From Paenibacillus sp. HB172176 (GTDB lineage Bacteria; Bacillota; Bacilli; Paenibacillales; Paenibacillaceae): a DNA stretch of 64,000 nt. The notes beneath the pieces are model-generated. The model was not told the DNA's origin. It saw nothing but the letters and a program-made list of their open reading frames with translations, and did not search any database. Shown here in pieces: positions 9,012 through 17,717 of this stretch (within the stretch, counting starts at the first letter, position 1; every line of letters begins with the position of its first letter). The stretch spans positions 91,830 to 155,829 of the forward strand of contig NZ_JAATHD010000016.1 in assembly GCF_011947265.1 (NCBI RefSeq), written 5' to 3'. The position numbers and the translations under genes were made by a program.

Positions 9012-10172
9012 TTATTTCACGAGAGCGACAATTTTTTGCGCGCCGTCGGACATCGAGTCCGCAGCCACAATGTTCAATCCCGATTCGTTCAACATTTTTT
9101 TGCCGAGATCAACGTTCGTGCCTTCAAGACGCACAACGAGAGGACGGTCAAGGCCAAGCTCTTTGGCCGCTGCGATAACGCCGTCTGCGATAATATCGCA
9201 TTTCATAATGCCGCCGAAAATATTAACGAAGATGCCTTTAACCTTCTCGTCGGACAGAATGATTTTGAAAGCTTCCGTAACTTTCTCTTTCGTAGCGCCG
9301 CCCCCAACGTCGAGGAAGTTGGCCGGGTCTCCGCCGTAATATTTAATAATATCCATCGTCGCCATAGCAAGGCCGGCTCCGTTAACCATGCAGCCGATGT
9401 TGCCGTCGAGCGCGATGTAGCTCAAATCGTATTTGGATGCTTCGATTTCTTTCGCGTCTTCTTCTTCAAGATCGCGAAGCTCGACGATATCCTTGTGGCG
9501 ATAGAGTGCGTTGGAATCGAAATTCAGCTTTGCGTCAAGAGCCATAACATTGCCGTCGCCAGTAACGACGAGCGGATTGATCTCGGCAATCGAGCAATCC
9601 TTCTCAACGAAGGCCGTGTAGAGCGCGAGCATGAATTTAACCGCTTTGTTCACCAAAGCGCCGGGGATATTAATCGCATAAGCCAGCTTGCGCGCTTGGA
9701 ACGCTTGCATGCCGACAGCCGGATCGATCACTTCTTTGAAAATTTTCTCAGGAGAATGCTCCGCAACCTCTTCAATCTCGGTGCCGCCTTCTTCTGATGC
9801 CATCATCGTTACGCGGCCTGTTCCGCGATCAAGCACAACGCCGACATAATATTCTTTCTTGATGTCGCAGCCTTGCTCGATCAGAAGGCGTTTCACTTCT
9901 TTGCCTTCAGGACCTGTTTGATGGGTGACAAGCACCTTGCCCAGAATTTCGCTAGCGTAAGCGCGCACTTCGTCCAGGTTTTTGGCTACTTTAACGCCGC
10001 CGGCTTTGCCGCGGCCGCCTGCATGAATTTGCGCTTTCACGACAACAACCGAAGTGCCGAGCTCTTTCGCCGCTTCGACAGCCTCGTCCACCGTGAACGC
10101 TACCTTCCCTTCAGGCACGACTACGCCATAATGCTTCAATACCGATTTACCTTGATACTCATGGATATTCAT
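9012..10172 (-). CDS. sucC: Succinyl-CoA synthetase beta subunit (ADP-forming)
   Basis: 386 residues from ATG 10172, with TGGAGG 9 nt upstream; a longer in-frame start at 10193 lies above the ribosome binding site and is rejected. The ATP-grasp domain begins MNIHEYQGKSVLKHYGVVVP and contains VVKAQIHAGGRGKAGGVK. The C-terminal ligase region shows NGAGLAMATMDIIKYYGGDPANFLDVGGGA and NIFGGIMKCDIIADG. First gene of the sucC-sucD unit, with a candidate extended minus-10 promoter about 60 nt upstream. Confidence 0.97.
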   Translation of the reverse strand: MNIHEYQGKSVLKHYGVVVPEGKVAFTVDEAVEAAKELGTSVVVVKAQIHAGGRGKAGGVKVAKNLDEVRAYASEILGKVLVTHQTGPEGKEVKRLLIEQGCDIKKEYYVGVVLDRGTGRVTMMASEEGGTEIEEVAEHSPEKIFKEVIDPAVGMQAFQARKLAYAINIPGALVNKAVKFMLALYTAFVEKDCSIAEINPLVVTGDGNVMALDAKLNFDSNALYRHKDIVELRDLEEEDAKEIEASKYDLSYIALDGNIGCMVNGAGLAMATMDIIKYYGGDPANFLDVGGGATKEKVTEAFKIILSDEKVKGIFVNIFGGIMKCDIIADGVIAAAKELGLDRPLVVRLEGTNVDLGKKMLNESGLNIVAADSMSDGAQKIVALVK

Positions 10173-10231
10173 TGTTGAAATCCTCCATTTCACAAACTCA
10201 ATTCATACATATGTACGAACAAACTTTTATC

Positions 10232-10240
10232 ATTGTAGCA
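10232..10240 (-). promoter_or_regulatory. Extended minus-10 promoter for sucCD
   Basis: Read on the minus strand, TGCTACAAT is a TGn-extended minus-10 (TACAAT at 10237-10232). No good minus-35 lies 16-18 bp upstream (the best is AGGCGA), which is acceptable for extended minus-10 promoters. The palindrome TACATATGTA (10206-10215) lies just downstream, about where transcription would start. Confidence 0.55.
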
Positions 10241-10441
10241 CTTTTCCTTGTTCTTCGCCTTATTTTTCATCGAGAAAGAACAGGCTTTTTTGATATGAAT
10301 ATCATCTCAATATGAGATAAAATACATCCGAGAAGTAGTATCACCCATTGCTTGCAATTTAATCATCCTGGGAGGATTGACACTTCGCATGGATCGCGAT
10401 ATAGTGAGAACAATTCAATTAAGAGAAACGGGATCGTAAGG

Positions 10442-10487
10442 AAGCACCTTCATTCTTGGCTTATTCAAGCTGATGGAGGTGCTTTTT
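10442..10487 (+). promoter_or_regulatory. Hairpin enclosing the comM ribosome binding site
   Basis: AAGCACCT (10442-10449) pairs perfectly with AGGTGCTT (10477-10484), followed by TTTC. The 3' arm contains part of the comM Shine-Dalgarno sequence GGAGGTG. It therefore looks like a weak terminator or an SD-masking hairpin. Whether it regulates comM is inference. Confidence 0.5.
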
Positions 10488-10488
10488 C

Positions 10489-12054
10489 TTGTTCAGTCTT
10501 ATTCAGAGCGCCAGCGTATGCGGCGTGGAAGGAAACCATATTTCGGTTGAAGTCGATATTAGCAGCGGACTTCCGCGAATTAATATCGTAGGCTTGCCCG
10601 ATCCGGCAGTGCGGGAATCCGTCGACAGGGTGCGATCCGCCCTCAAGAACAGCGGCTTCGCCTTTCCCATGGATCGTATTACGGTCAATCTGGCGCCAGC
10701 CGATCTTCGCAAGGAAGGAACAGCCTTCGATCTGGCGATTGCCGCCGGTATTTTGACCGCAAGCGGACAGATGAGCGGCGAGCTGTTCGTCGACACACTG
10801 CTGATCGGCGAACTCAGCCTGAACGGCGGCTTGCGGCCGGTCAACGGCGTGCTTGCGATGATTGAACAAGCGAAGCAGCGGGGAATCGGAAAAGTGCTGC
10901 TCCCGGAAGCCAACAGCGCGGAAGCTGCCTGGATCTCCGGCATAACCTTGTATGCGATCACGCATTTGAAGCAGTTGACGGAATGCGCGGCTGAGTCGTT
11001 GTCGCTTGAGCATTTGCAGGTGGATGGCAGAAGTCTGGCTCAGCTTCGCGCATGCACGGACAGCGAACGTCAGCCACCGCAAGAGAAGGAGGATTTCGCG
11101 GATATTATCGGCCAGCATCATGCCAAGCGCGCCATGCTCATTGCCGCTGCGGGCAAGCATAACATTCTGCTCAGCGGACCTCCGGGAACCGGGAAGACGA
11201 TGATGATCCGCAGGCTGCCCGGCATTCTGCCGATGCTGACCGAGGAAGAGGCGCTCGAGGTCACGAAGATCTACAGCGTTGCGGGAAAACTGCCGCGTTC
11301 GGCGCAAGGCTTGCTGAAGCAACCGCCATTTCGCGCTCCGCATCACAATATCTCAAACGGCGGACTTATCGGCGGAGGAACGATTCCGAAGCCCGGGGAA
11401 ATTACGCTCGCTCATCGCGGCGTCCTGTTTCTCGATGAACTGCCCGAATTTCCGCGATCGGTGCTGGAGCTTCTCAGACAACCTCTGGAGGATCGCATGA
11501 TTACGATAGCCAGGGCGCGGGCGACGATTCATTTTCCTGCAAGCATTATGCTCGCGGCCTCCTTCAATCCTTGTCCTTGCGGCTATTACGGTCATGAGTT
11601 CGGAGAGAAGCGATGCGTCTGCAGCTCCTCGATAATCGCCAGATACCGCTCCAAGCTGTCCGGCCCGCTGATCGACCGGATCGATCTTCAGCTTGAAGTG
11701 CCCAGACCCTCTTCCTTCGACAGACAGCAGAGCGAGCCGACCGTCACCTCCAGCAAGCTCCGCGACAGCGTTGAAGCAGCCAGAGAACGACAACTGTTTC
11801 GCAACCGGAAATTCGGCGTCCATGTCAACAGCGAATTAAGCGGAGCGACACTGCGGAAAGCAACCGCCTTGAAATCCGACGCCCGCAAGCTCCTCGACGA
11901 TGCGTTCGAGCTGCTGGGCATCAGCATGCGGGCCTTCGATCGCTTGTTAAAGCTGTCCAGAACGATTGCCGATGTGGAAGGCAGCGATTCCGTTGACGCG
12001 GAGCATATCGCAGAAGCGATCCAATATCGAAGGCTGGATATGCAGCTGAAGTAA
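10489..12054 (+). CDS. comM: ComM/YifB-type AAA+ helicase (Mg-chelatase family)
   Basis: 521 residues from TTG, with GGAGGTG 7 nt upstream. The N-terminal Lon-protease-like S5 fold (EVDISSGLPRINIVGLPDPAVRES) is followed by an AAA+ module with Walker A LLSGPPGTGKTMM near residue 220, Walker B HRGVLFLDELPEF near 305, a four-Cys element CPCGYYGH...CVC around 360, and a C-terminal Mg-chelatase-type helical domain. ComM orthologues drive branch migration in natural transformation. It is divergent from sucC and convergent with yraN, so it stands alone in a minus-strand region. The ribosome binding site is inside a hairpin. Confidence 0.93.
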   Translation: MFSLIQSASVCGVEGNHISVEVDISSGLPRINIVGLPDPAVRESVDRVRSALKNSGFAFPMDRITVNLAPADLRKEGTAFDLAIAAGILTASGQMSGELFVDTLLIGELSLNGGLRPVNGVLAMIEQAKQRGIGKVLLPEANSAEAAWISGITLYAITHLKQLTECAAESLSLEHLQVDGRSLAQLRACTDSERQPPQEKEDFADIIGQHHAKRAMLIAAAGKHNILLSGPPGTGKTMMIRRLPGILPMLTEEEALEVTKIYSVAGKLPRSAQGLLKQPPFRAPHHNISNGGLIGGGTIPKPGEITLAHRGVLFLDELPEFPRSVLELLRQPLEDRMITIARARATIHFPASIMLAASFNPCPCGYYGHEFGEKRCVCSSSIIARYRSKLSGPLIDRIDLQLEVPRPSSFDRQQSEPTVTSSKLRDSVEAARERQLFRNRKFGVHVNSELSGATLRKATALKSDARKLLDDAFELLGISMRAFDRLLKLSRTIADVEGSDSVDAEHIAEAIQYRRLDMQLK

Positions 12055-12146
12055 CGAATCCTCATCATGCCGAGCCCCCCTCCCCTCCATTCGTCAGTCC
12101 GTTCGCCCGATTACTCGAAGTACTCGAGGCTCAACGGCATTTAACA

Positions 12147-12168
12147 AGGCCGCCCTAGAAAGCGGCCT
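12147..12168 (-). terminator. GC-rich hairpin at the yraN stop codon, possible weak terminator
   Basis: AGGCCGC (12147-12153) pairs with GCGGCCT (12162-12168) around the yraN stop. On the minus strand it is followed by TGTTAAA, a poor U-tract. It lies between convergent comM and yraN and may serve both weakly. Confidence 0.45.
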
Positions 12169-12526
12169 CATAGTGGACGAACGAATGAATGCGATCGCGC
12201 TCAGCCAAGCTTATCGCAATCGCATCGAATCTTATTGGACGGTTAAGCAGCTTTTCGAATTGCATGTAGCTTTGTGCGACACGCCTGACTTGCTGCTGCT
12301 TCCGATAATCGATCGACTCGGCCGCCGTGCCGAAGCGGCCCAATCCCGACAATCGCCTCGTTCTTACTTCAATGAACACGATCCGCCCTTCAAGCTCGGC
12401 GATAATATCGATCTCGCCGGAACGACAACGCCAATTCATCTCTCGAATCGTATAACCCGACGCCTGCAGTCTAAGGCATGCCTCATTTTCGCCGAGCTTC
12501 CCTATACGCCTGCGATCATGGCTCAT
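12155..12526 (-). CDS. yraN: YraN/UPF0102 family protein, endonuclease-like fold
   Basis: 123 residues from ATG 12526 (MSHDRRRIGKLGENEACLRL), with GAGGG 9 nt upstream. The reading frame is open further upstream, but that part overlaps the preceding gene in another frame and has no family similarity. The family core GEIDIIAELEGRIVFIEVRTRR resembles the catalytic region of Holliday-junction-resolvase-like nucleases, with the E-x-(K/R) position as Arg here. The molecular function of the family is not established. It overlaps the FlhB-tail gene by 11 nt, so the two are translationally linked. Confidence 0.88.
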   Translation of the reverse strand: MSHDRRRIGKLGENEACLRLQASGYTIREMNWRCRSGEIDIIAELEGRIVFIEVRTRRLSGLGRFGTAAESIDYRKQQQVRRVAQSYMQFEKLLNRPIRFDAIAISLAERDRIHSFVHYEAAF

Positions 12527-12827
12527 GGGGCAAATCCCTCGCTTTGCGATCGGATTGATAGACGAAGCTAAGAATTTCAGCCACCAGCGTATACAGCTCG
12601 GGCGGAATCTCTTGATCCACATCAAGTTTCGACAGCACCTCCACAAGTGAAGCGTCTTCCTGAACAGGCACTCCGCTTTCCTTCGCTTTCTCCAATATGC
12701 GATCGGCAAGCTGCCCTGCTCCCTTGGCAACGAGAATCGGCGCGCTTTTCTCACCGGGCTCATATTTCAAAGCGACCGCTTTTCTAATCGTCGCTTTGGA
12801 GGAACGATTGTCCTTTTCCAAGCTCAT
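12516..12827 (-). CDS. FlhB C-terminal-domain-like protein (YlqH type)
   Basis: 103 residues resembling only the cytoplasmic tail of FlhB/YscU export switch proteins: AVALKYEPGEKSAPILVAKGAGQLADRI and VPVQEDASLVEVLSKLDVDQEIPPELYTLVAEIL. The autocleavage motif NPTH of true FlhB is absent (the equivalent region reads EPGE), and there are no membrane segments. In Bacillus the equivalent YlqH sits next to the FliK-like YlqG, as here. The start overlaps the FliK-like stop by 4 nt (ATGA). A role in flagellar export is plausible but not shown. Confidence 0.85.
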   Translation of the reverse strand: MSLEKDNRSSKATIRKAVALKYEPGEKSAPILVAKGAGQLADRILEKAKESGVPVQEDASLVEVLSKLDVDQEIPPELYTLVAEILSFVYQSDRKARDLPHEP

Positions 12828-14869
12828 ATTCGATAATCGACTCCTTTGTAGCGCGTTGATGCGAATTGCGATGTGTCAGGCAGCGCTTGGCGTTTGACGC
12901 CTGCGGCTTGCATCGCGCCTTCGACGTCTTCCTTGGGCAGCGGAGTAGCGCGCAAGGAGAATAGTTGATAGCCTGCGGCATGCATTCTGGCGGAGATATC
13001 CTCTCTCGCGCTATCGATAATTGCAGTCATAGCCGGATGATCATTCCAAACATTCAGGCTGACAATTCGGTCGGTCACGTTCACATCCACCATCGTCTCT
13101 CCAAGCGTCTCCATCGAGAGCTGAAACAATAGTCTGCAATTTTCCGAGTCCAGCTCCCCCTTGCGCCCGCGTCTCGTCTGAATATGAACCGATGCCGTGC
13201 TGCCCCCTTCCCGATCCTTCAACGGAATCAACATCGTCACATGCGTGAAAATCGAGCTGTTGCGCTCCGGCGCGAGCAGCAGCTGTTGACCGGTGATATG
13301 ATGGAGGAGCTGCGTTGCGGTTTCCTTGACGGCCCCAGGGGTGTCCGACCCTGACGCAAGAGTCATTAGCGCGCTCTTCAACCCTTCCTGCGTGTGCAGT
13401 TGCTCAGGCAGAGGAAGCGACAGCGGACCGCCCGGTCCCGGCACAGCGGCTCTGAGCTGCTGCAATCCTTCGGGAACGGCTCCGTGCGTTTGCGGCTGTC
13501 CGGCTTGCATCGACATTGCATGCTCGCCGGACGGGGAAGCGCCGGCGTTTGCTCCATGTTGATTCGCCGGGACTGCCGCGTTTCCGCTGCCGCTCTTTGA
13601 AATCCCTTCCTGAGGAGCCGTCCCGTTTGTTGGTACGGGATGGGCCTGCGCCGTCCGAACTTCCGAAGCGCCGCCGGCGCGGGATCGATTCTCCTGGCTT
13701 GCAAGCGCGTTCGCCTCCTTGGACGCGCCTGCTTCCGTTCCCTCTCTGGTTGCCTGCCCAGCCGAAGCAGCGCCGTTATTCCCCGCTTCGGCAGCTCGTA
13801 CCGGGGCATCCGCGCTTGTCGCCGCCTTAGCCAATTGAAGCTCATGATCGACGCCAAGCCACTTCATCATCCCCTTAAGCCAGTTGCCCGAATCGCTCCC
13901 CGTTTCCTCGACTCCCGCGGCAGAACCCGCAAGCTGCGGATTGGCTTGATTCGTTTGATTGGCATTCGCAGGGCTGACCCCGGCCTGCCTGTTCGAATCC
14001 GGCTGAGCTGCCTGTTGCAGCCTTGCGCCCTCCGCCTCCGCAGCAGGCTGCCTTGTCAAGCTCTGCGTTTGATTGACCGCTCCTGTCGACGCTTGCGGCA
14101 ATGCCTGGGCTGCTGACGACTTGTTCGCTGCCGCGGCGGCGCGGGCTTCCATCCCTTCTCCAGAAGCCTCTGTCGCCCCCGACATCAAGGCTGCGCCCTG
14201 CTGCAGCAATGCGCTCACCTTCGCCGCGGAGGCCAAGGCTGCTTGCGGGGGAGGCGTCTCAGCCCCTTTCTCCGAAGCTCCTGCGAGCATTTGCCCCAAA
14301 AGCTGCTGAAGCGATTCAAGAAGCTCATGCGCCGGTTTCCCGAACATCACCTGCTGCATCGAAGCTATCGTGGTGGCCGTCATCGGCATTCCTCTCTTGA
14401 AAGCCGCGGCTGCCGACATCATCCATTGCTCGAGATTCGCTCCCTTCGGCATGGCTGCTGCAGCCTGCTTGAAAGCAGCCGCTGTCGTTCGATCGAAGAG
14501 AAAGCCCTCTTTGCGCAAATCCCTGACAATATCGAGCGACCATTTCTGGTCCGGCAAGCCAAGCCCCCTGGCGATATCGCGGAACGTATCGTCCAATGCC
14601 CCCGAATCGCCAAGATCAACCGCCTTCAGCACGACCAGCCCCCCGCTTGATTCCGGCTGCACCTGCAGCATGGCCGATTGTCCGGCCTTTAGCGGAAGCT
14701 CCAGCTTCGCCGACACCTTTACGCCGTTTATCTGTACAATCGCTTCATTGTTTTCCGTCGTTTGCAGCACGACGCCCCTGACAATTTGCCCCGGCTTGAG
14801 CTCCATCGATTTCGTTTCGCCGCTCGTACTGTCGCCCAGCAGACCTCGCATCATTTGACTGATATTCAC
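12824..14869 (-). CDS. FliK-like protein with long Ala/Gln/Gly-rich linker (YlqG position)
   Basis: 681 residues from GTG 14869 (VNISQMMRGLLGDS), preceded by GAGAGGAG 7 nt upstream; the frame extends to 15007 but with no ribosome binding site. An N-terminal beta-rich region (about 20-80; ELKPGQIVRGVVLQTTENNEAIVQI) is followed by a helical segment (80-190). A low-complexity linker rich in Ala, Gly, Gln, Asn and Ser (about 195-470) comes next. The C-terminal domain (VHIQTRRGRKGELDSENCRL, VDVNVTDRIVSLNVWND) resembles the FliK hook-length-control C-terminal domain. Family FliK proteins measure hook length and switch export specificity. No hook genes are nearby, so the role is inferred. Confidence 0.75.
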   Translation of the reverse strand: MNISQMMRGLLGDSTSGETKSMELKPGQIVRGVVLQTTENNEAIVQINGVKVSAKLELPLKAGQSAMLQVQPESSGGLVVLKAVDLGDSGALDDTFRDIARGLGLPDQKWSLDIVRDLRKEGFLFDRTTAAAFKQAAAAMPKGANLEQWMMSAAAAFKRGMPMTATTIASMQQVMFGKPAHELLESLQQLLGQMLAGASEKGAETPPPQAALASAAKVSALLQQGAALMSGATEASGEGMEARAAAAANKSSAAQALPQASTGAVNQTQSLTRQPAAEAEGARLQQAAQPDSNRQAGVSPANANQTNQANPQLAGSAAGVEETGSDSGNWLKGMMKWLGVDHELQLAKAATSADAPVRAAEAGNNGAASAGQATREGTEAGASKEANALASQENRSRAGGASEVRTAQAHPVPTNGTAPQEGISKSGSGNAAVPANQHGANAGASPSGEHAMSMQAGQPQTHGAVPEGLQQLRAAVPGPGGPLSLPLPEQLHTQEGLKSALMTLASGSDTPGAVKETATQLLHHITGQQLLLAPERNSSIFTHVTMLIPLKDREGGSTASVHIQTRRGRKGELDSENCRLLFQLSMETLGETMVDVNVTDRIVSLNVWNDHPAMTAIIDSAREDISARMHAAGYQLFSLRATPLPKEDVEGAMQAAGVKRQALPDTSQFASTRYKGVDYRI

Positions 14870-15041
14870 GTAAGTACTCCTCTCGTCCGCTCGCGCATTC
14901 TTACCTCTTATATCGGTAAGGCTGCTGATTCCTTGAAGACCGATGGGGGTTCTTGCTGCGCTATATACGAAAAAAAGCTTGTTTACGCGGATTAGACTCA
15001 TCTTCATAGTCTAAACCGTATAAACAAACTCTTCCGCCAGC

Positions 15042-15644
15042 CTATCCGCATTCGCCGAGCAGCTTCTTCAGAAAGCTACGCCGATGCAGCTCGCTTGGAC
15101 CATGCTCGAGCAATCGTTCCCGGTGAAGCTTGGTCGCATAACCTTTATGTACCGCAATCCCGTATTCGGGGTAGATTTCGTCCCATTCCGTCACGCATAA
15201 GCGATCTCTTGTCACCTTGGCCATGATGGACGCCGCGGCAATCGACTGGCTTCGTGCGTCTCCTTTAATAATGGACTGCTGAGGCAGAGACAAATCAACA
15301 GTCTCCGCATCGACGAGCACATAATCGGGAGCGATTGAAAGCGAATCAAGAGCGAGCTTCATCGCCAGTCTGGACGCCTGCCTGATATTGATGCGGTCGA
15401 TCGTCGCGGCATCCACCCTGGCCACGCTCCACGAGACGCTCTCCCTAGCAATTTGCCCATATAGCTGCTCTCGCTTCTTCTCCGACAGCTTCTTGGAATC
15501 ATTAACCCCTTCGATGATCAGTCCCGGCGGCAAGATGACCGCCCCTGCCACCACATCGCCGAACAGGCAGCCTCTTCCGACTTCGTCCGCTCCCGCAATC
15601 TTGCAAAAACCGTCATTCCACAGCGCTTGCTCAAACTCGAACAT
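15042..15644 (-). CDS. rnhB: Ribonuclease HII
   Basis: 200 residues from ATG 15644 (MFEFEQALW), with AGGAGG 10 nt upstream; a TTG seven codons further up would put the SD inside the gene. It removes ribonucleotides from DNA. The acidic catalytic residues lie in IAGADEVGRGCLFG and DYVLVDAETV, with DSKKLSEKKRE and KGDARSQSIAAASIMAKVTRD also typical, and HKGYATKLHRE near the end. It lies 16 nt downstream of rbgA and upstream of the FliK-like gene, the same order as in Bacillus. Confidence 0.96.
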   Translation of the reverse strand: MFEFEQALWNDGFCKIAGADEVGRGCLFGDVVAGAVILPPGLIIEGVNDSKKLSEKKREQLYGQIARESVSWSVARVDAATIDRINIRQASRLAMKLALDSLSIAPDYVLVDAETVDLSLPQQSIIKGDARSQSIAAASIMAKVTRDRLCVTEWDEIYPEYGIAVHKGYATKLHRERLLEHGPSELHRRSFLKKLLGECG

Positions 15645-15680
15645 GTGAAATCTTCCTCCTAACAATCGAACACTGAATCC

Positions 15681-16568
15681 TCATTGCTCGCGCGAAGGCA
15701 TATCGTCATACGGCGCCTCCAGCGTGATCCGTCCGAGCTTTCCCGCCCTCAGATCCCGCAAAATAATGCCCGACGCTTTCTCCAGATCGACTCTTCCTCC
15801 GCTAACGAGGCAGCCTCTCCGTCTGCCGATGTCCTCCATCACTCTGACAATCTCTTCGTTGTCCTCGAAATCCGAGGGCGGATTGTCCAATTGATATCGC
15901 TCGGCCAGTATCGGCCAGTATCGCTTCGCAAGCTCGAGAACGGCGAAATAGGCAATATCGTCCACATTCAGAATCTGCTCACGAATGGCTCCGGTCATCG
16001 CAAGACGGTAGCCTACCAGTTGATCCTCGAATTTCGGCCACAGAATGCCCGGCGTGTCGAGCAGCTCCAGGTCCTTGCCGGCTTTAATCCATTGCTGCCC
16101 CTTTGTAACGCCCGGCTTGTCGCCTGTCAAAGCGATATTCCGTCCTGCCAGACGGTTAATGAGCGTGGACTTTCCCACGTTTGGAATACCGACAATAAGT
16201 CCCCGCACCGCGCGCGGGTTCATTCCTTTGGCAATCTGCCTGTCGATCTTCTCACGTAGCAATTCTCTGGCTTTCACCGGAATATGTCCGACATTCGTGC
16301 CGGTATGCGAATCGACGGATACGCAAGCATGACCTTCATGGTCGAAATAAGACATCCACTGCTCCGTAGCTCTTGGATCCGCCAAGTCGGATTTGTTCAG
16401 CACAATCAACCTTGGCTTTCCTTGTAATATGCTGTCAACCATCGGATTCCGGCTGGATAATGGCACTCGTGCGTCCAGCAGCTCAATGGCAATATCGATC
16501 AGCTTTAATTTGTCCTGTATTTGCCGTTTGGCGCGAGTCATATGACCTGGAAACCATTGAATGGACAT
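15681..16568 (-). CDS. rbgA: RbgA (YlqF), 50S ribosome assembly GTPase
   Basis: 295 residues. A circularly permuted GTPase: the G4 motif (LNKSDLAD, about residue 60) comes before G1 (GIPNVGKSTLINRL, about 125) and G3 (LLDTPGILWP, about 175). It begins MSIQWFPGHMTRAKRQI, a hallmark of RbgA. It helps late maturation of the large subunit. The start has GAGGTG about 10 nt upstream. It lies 19 nt downstream of lepB and 16 nt upstream of rnhB, consistent with a ribosome/secretion operon beginning at rplS. Confidence 0.96.
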   Translation of the reverse strand: MSIQWFPGHMTRAKRQIQDKLKLIDIAIELLDARVPLSSRNPMVDSILQGKPRLIVLNKSDLADPRATEQWMSYFDHEGHACVSVDSHTGTNVGHIPVKARELLREKIDRQIAKGMNPRAVRGLIVGIPNVGKSTLINRLAGRNIALTGDKPGVTKGQQWIKAGKDLELLDTPGILWPKFEDQLVGYRLAMTGAIREQILNVDDIAYFAVLELAKRYWPILAERYQLDNPPSDFEDNEEIVRVMEDIGRRRGCLVSGGRVDLEKASGIILRDLRAGKLGRITLEAPYDDMPSREQ

Positions 16569-16587
16569 TCTTTGTTTACACCTCGTC

Positions 16588-17289
16588 CTAGTACTTGTGC
16601 TTAATGAATTCCAGCTTGTTCAGCGGCCAGAAGATCACATCGGCTCGCCCTACAATCTCCTTGTCGTCCACGAAGCCGATAATGCGGCTGTCCGTGCTGT
16701 CGCTGCGGTTATCCCCGAATGCGAGGATCATGCCCTCCGGCACAACGGATTCCTTCACCGTATCGTTCGGGAAGTTGTATCTGCCGCCCTGACCGTTGTA
16801 CAACCCGCCGTTTGCCTGCGCGGCCTTCACGGCATCTTCAATGTACGGCTCTTCCACTTTCTCGTCGTTAATATAGAGATCATCACCCTCAAGTCGCACT
16901 TTGTCGCCGGGCACGCCAATAACGCGTTTAATGAATTTCCGCCCTTGCTCCGGCACATTAAACACGACGACCTCGCCGCGCTTCGGTTCCTCGAAGGTAT
17001 ATAGAATTTTGTTCACGATCAGTCTTTCGCCCGTTTGAAAGTTAGGATGCATGGATGGTCCGTCAACGATGTACGGCGAGAACAGAAATTGTCGGATAAA
17101 AAACACAAGCACTACCGCAATGACCAATGCTTTAATCCATTCCACGATTTCCTTGTAAGCGCCCTTGCTTGAAGCTCGCTCGCTTCTGGGCTTGTCTGAC
17201 CAAGACTCAGGCTGTCCCGCTTCGTCCTGCTGGATCGGCGTTTCCTTGGTTTCTCCCTCTAGCTCTTCATTTGGTTTCTGCGAATCCAT
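16588..17289 (-). CDS. lepB: Type I signal peptidase (SipS/LepB family)
   Basis: 233 residues. A hydrophilic N-terminus of about 50 residues precedes one membrane segment, ALVIAVVLVFFIRQFLF. The catalytic Ser is in VDGPSMHPNFQTGERLIVNK (about residue 96) and the general-base Lys in KFIKRVIGVPGDKV; the GDNRSDSTDSR box is also present. It cleaves signal peptides from exported proteins on the outer face of the membrane. The start has GAAGG about 7 nt upstream. It lies between rplS and rbgA, with an attenuator-like hairpin after rplS. Confidence 0.95.
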   Translation of the reverse strand: MDSQKPNEELEGETKETPIQQDEAGQPESWSDKPRSERASSKGAYKEIVEWIKALVIAVVLVFFIRQFLFSPYIVDGPSMHPNFQTGERLIVNKILYTFEEPKRGEVVVFNVPEQGRKFIKRVIGVPGDKVRLEGDDLYINDEKVEEPYIEDAVKAAQANGGLYNGQGGRYNFPNDTVKESVVPEGMILAFGDNRSDSTDSRIIGFVDDKEIVGRADVIFWPLNKLEFIKHKY

Positions 17290-17324
17290 GCCTCAGCCTT
17301 CTTTCCTTTTGCTCTATTCGGATT

Positions 17325-17361
17325 TAAAAAAACGAAAAGGAGCTTGTTTTTGCAAGCCCCT
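17325..17361 (-). terminator. Terminator/attenuator between rplS and lepB
   Basis: On the minus strand AGGGGCTTG (17361-17353) pairs with CAAGCTCCT (17346-17338) with one G-U pair, followed by TTTCGTTTTTTT. It lies just after the rplS stop, so it should end most rplS transcripts and let a fraction read into lepB-rbgA-rnhB. Confidence 0.8.
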
Positions 17362-17375
17362 CTTGACGTTTCTTT

Positions 17376-17717
17376 TTAGCGAATCTCTTTAATTCTAGCA
17401 GCTTTACCGCGCAATTCGCGAAGGTAATACAGCTTGGCGCGACGCACTTTACCACGACGGGCAACGTCGATTTTATCAATCTTAGGCGAATGAAGAGGGA
17501 AAGTTCTCTCTACTCCTACACCGTAAGAAATTTTGCGCACTGTGAATGTTTCGCTGATACCGCCGCCGCGACGTTTGATCACAACGCCTTCGAACACCTG
17601 GATACGCTCGCGCGAACCCTCGATAACCTTAACATGCACCTTCAGCGTATCGCCTGGGCGAAAGCTTGGAAGATCGCTGCGCAATTGCTCTTGTGTAATC
17701 TCTTGCAAGATATTCAT
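17376..17717 (-). CDS. rplS: 50S ribosomal protein L19
   Basis: 113 residues from ATG 17717 (MNILQEITQEQLRSD), with AAGGAG 8 nt upstream. Family signatures are FRPGDTLKVHVKVIEGSRERIQVFEGVVI and the basic C-terminus GKVRRAKLYYLRELRGKAARIKE. It contributes to the 30S-50S bridge. It has its own promoter and a roughly 95-nt leader. In Bacillus it follows trmD directly; here an exported-protein gene on the other strand separates the two. Confidence 0.97.
   Translation of the reverse strand: MNILQEITQEQLRSDLPSFRPGDTLKVHVKVIEGSRERIQVFEGVVIKRRGGGISETFTVRKISYGVGVERTFPLHSPKIDKIDVARRGKVRRAKLYYLRELRGKAARIKEIR

Noticed and set aside
10352..10591. Short plus-strand frame starting after a GGGAGG-like sequence
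   Set aside because: Runs into comM in another frame with no similarity; the GGGAGG is part of a small ATCCT/AGGAT palindrome.
12527..12763. 79-residue N-terminal extension of yraN
   Set aside because: Overlaps the FlhB-tail gene in another frame and lacks family similarity; ATG 12526 has its own ribosome binding site.
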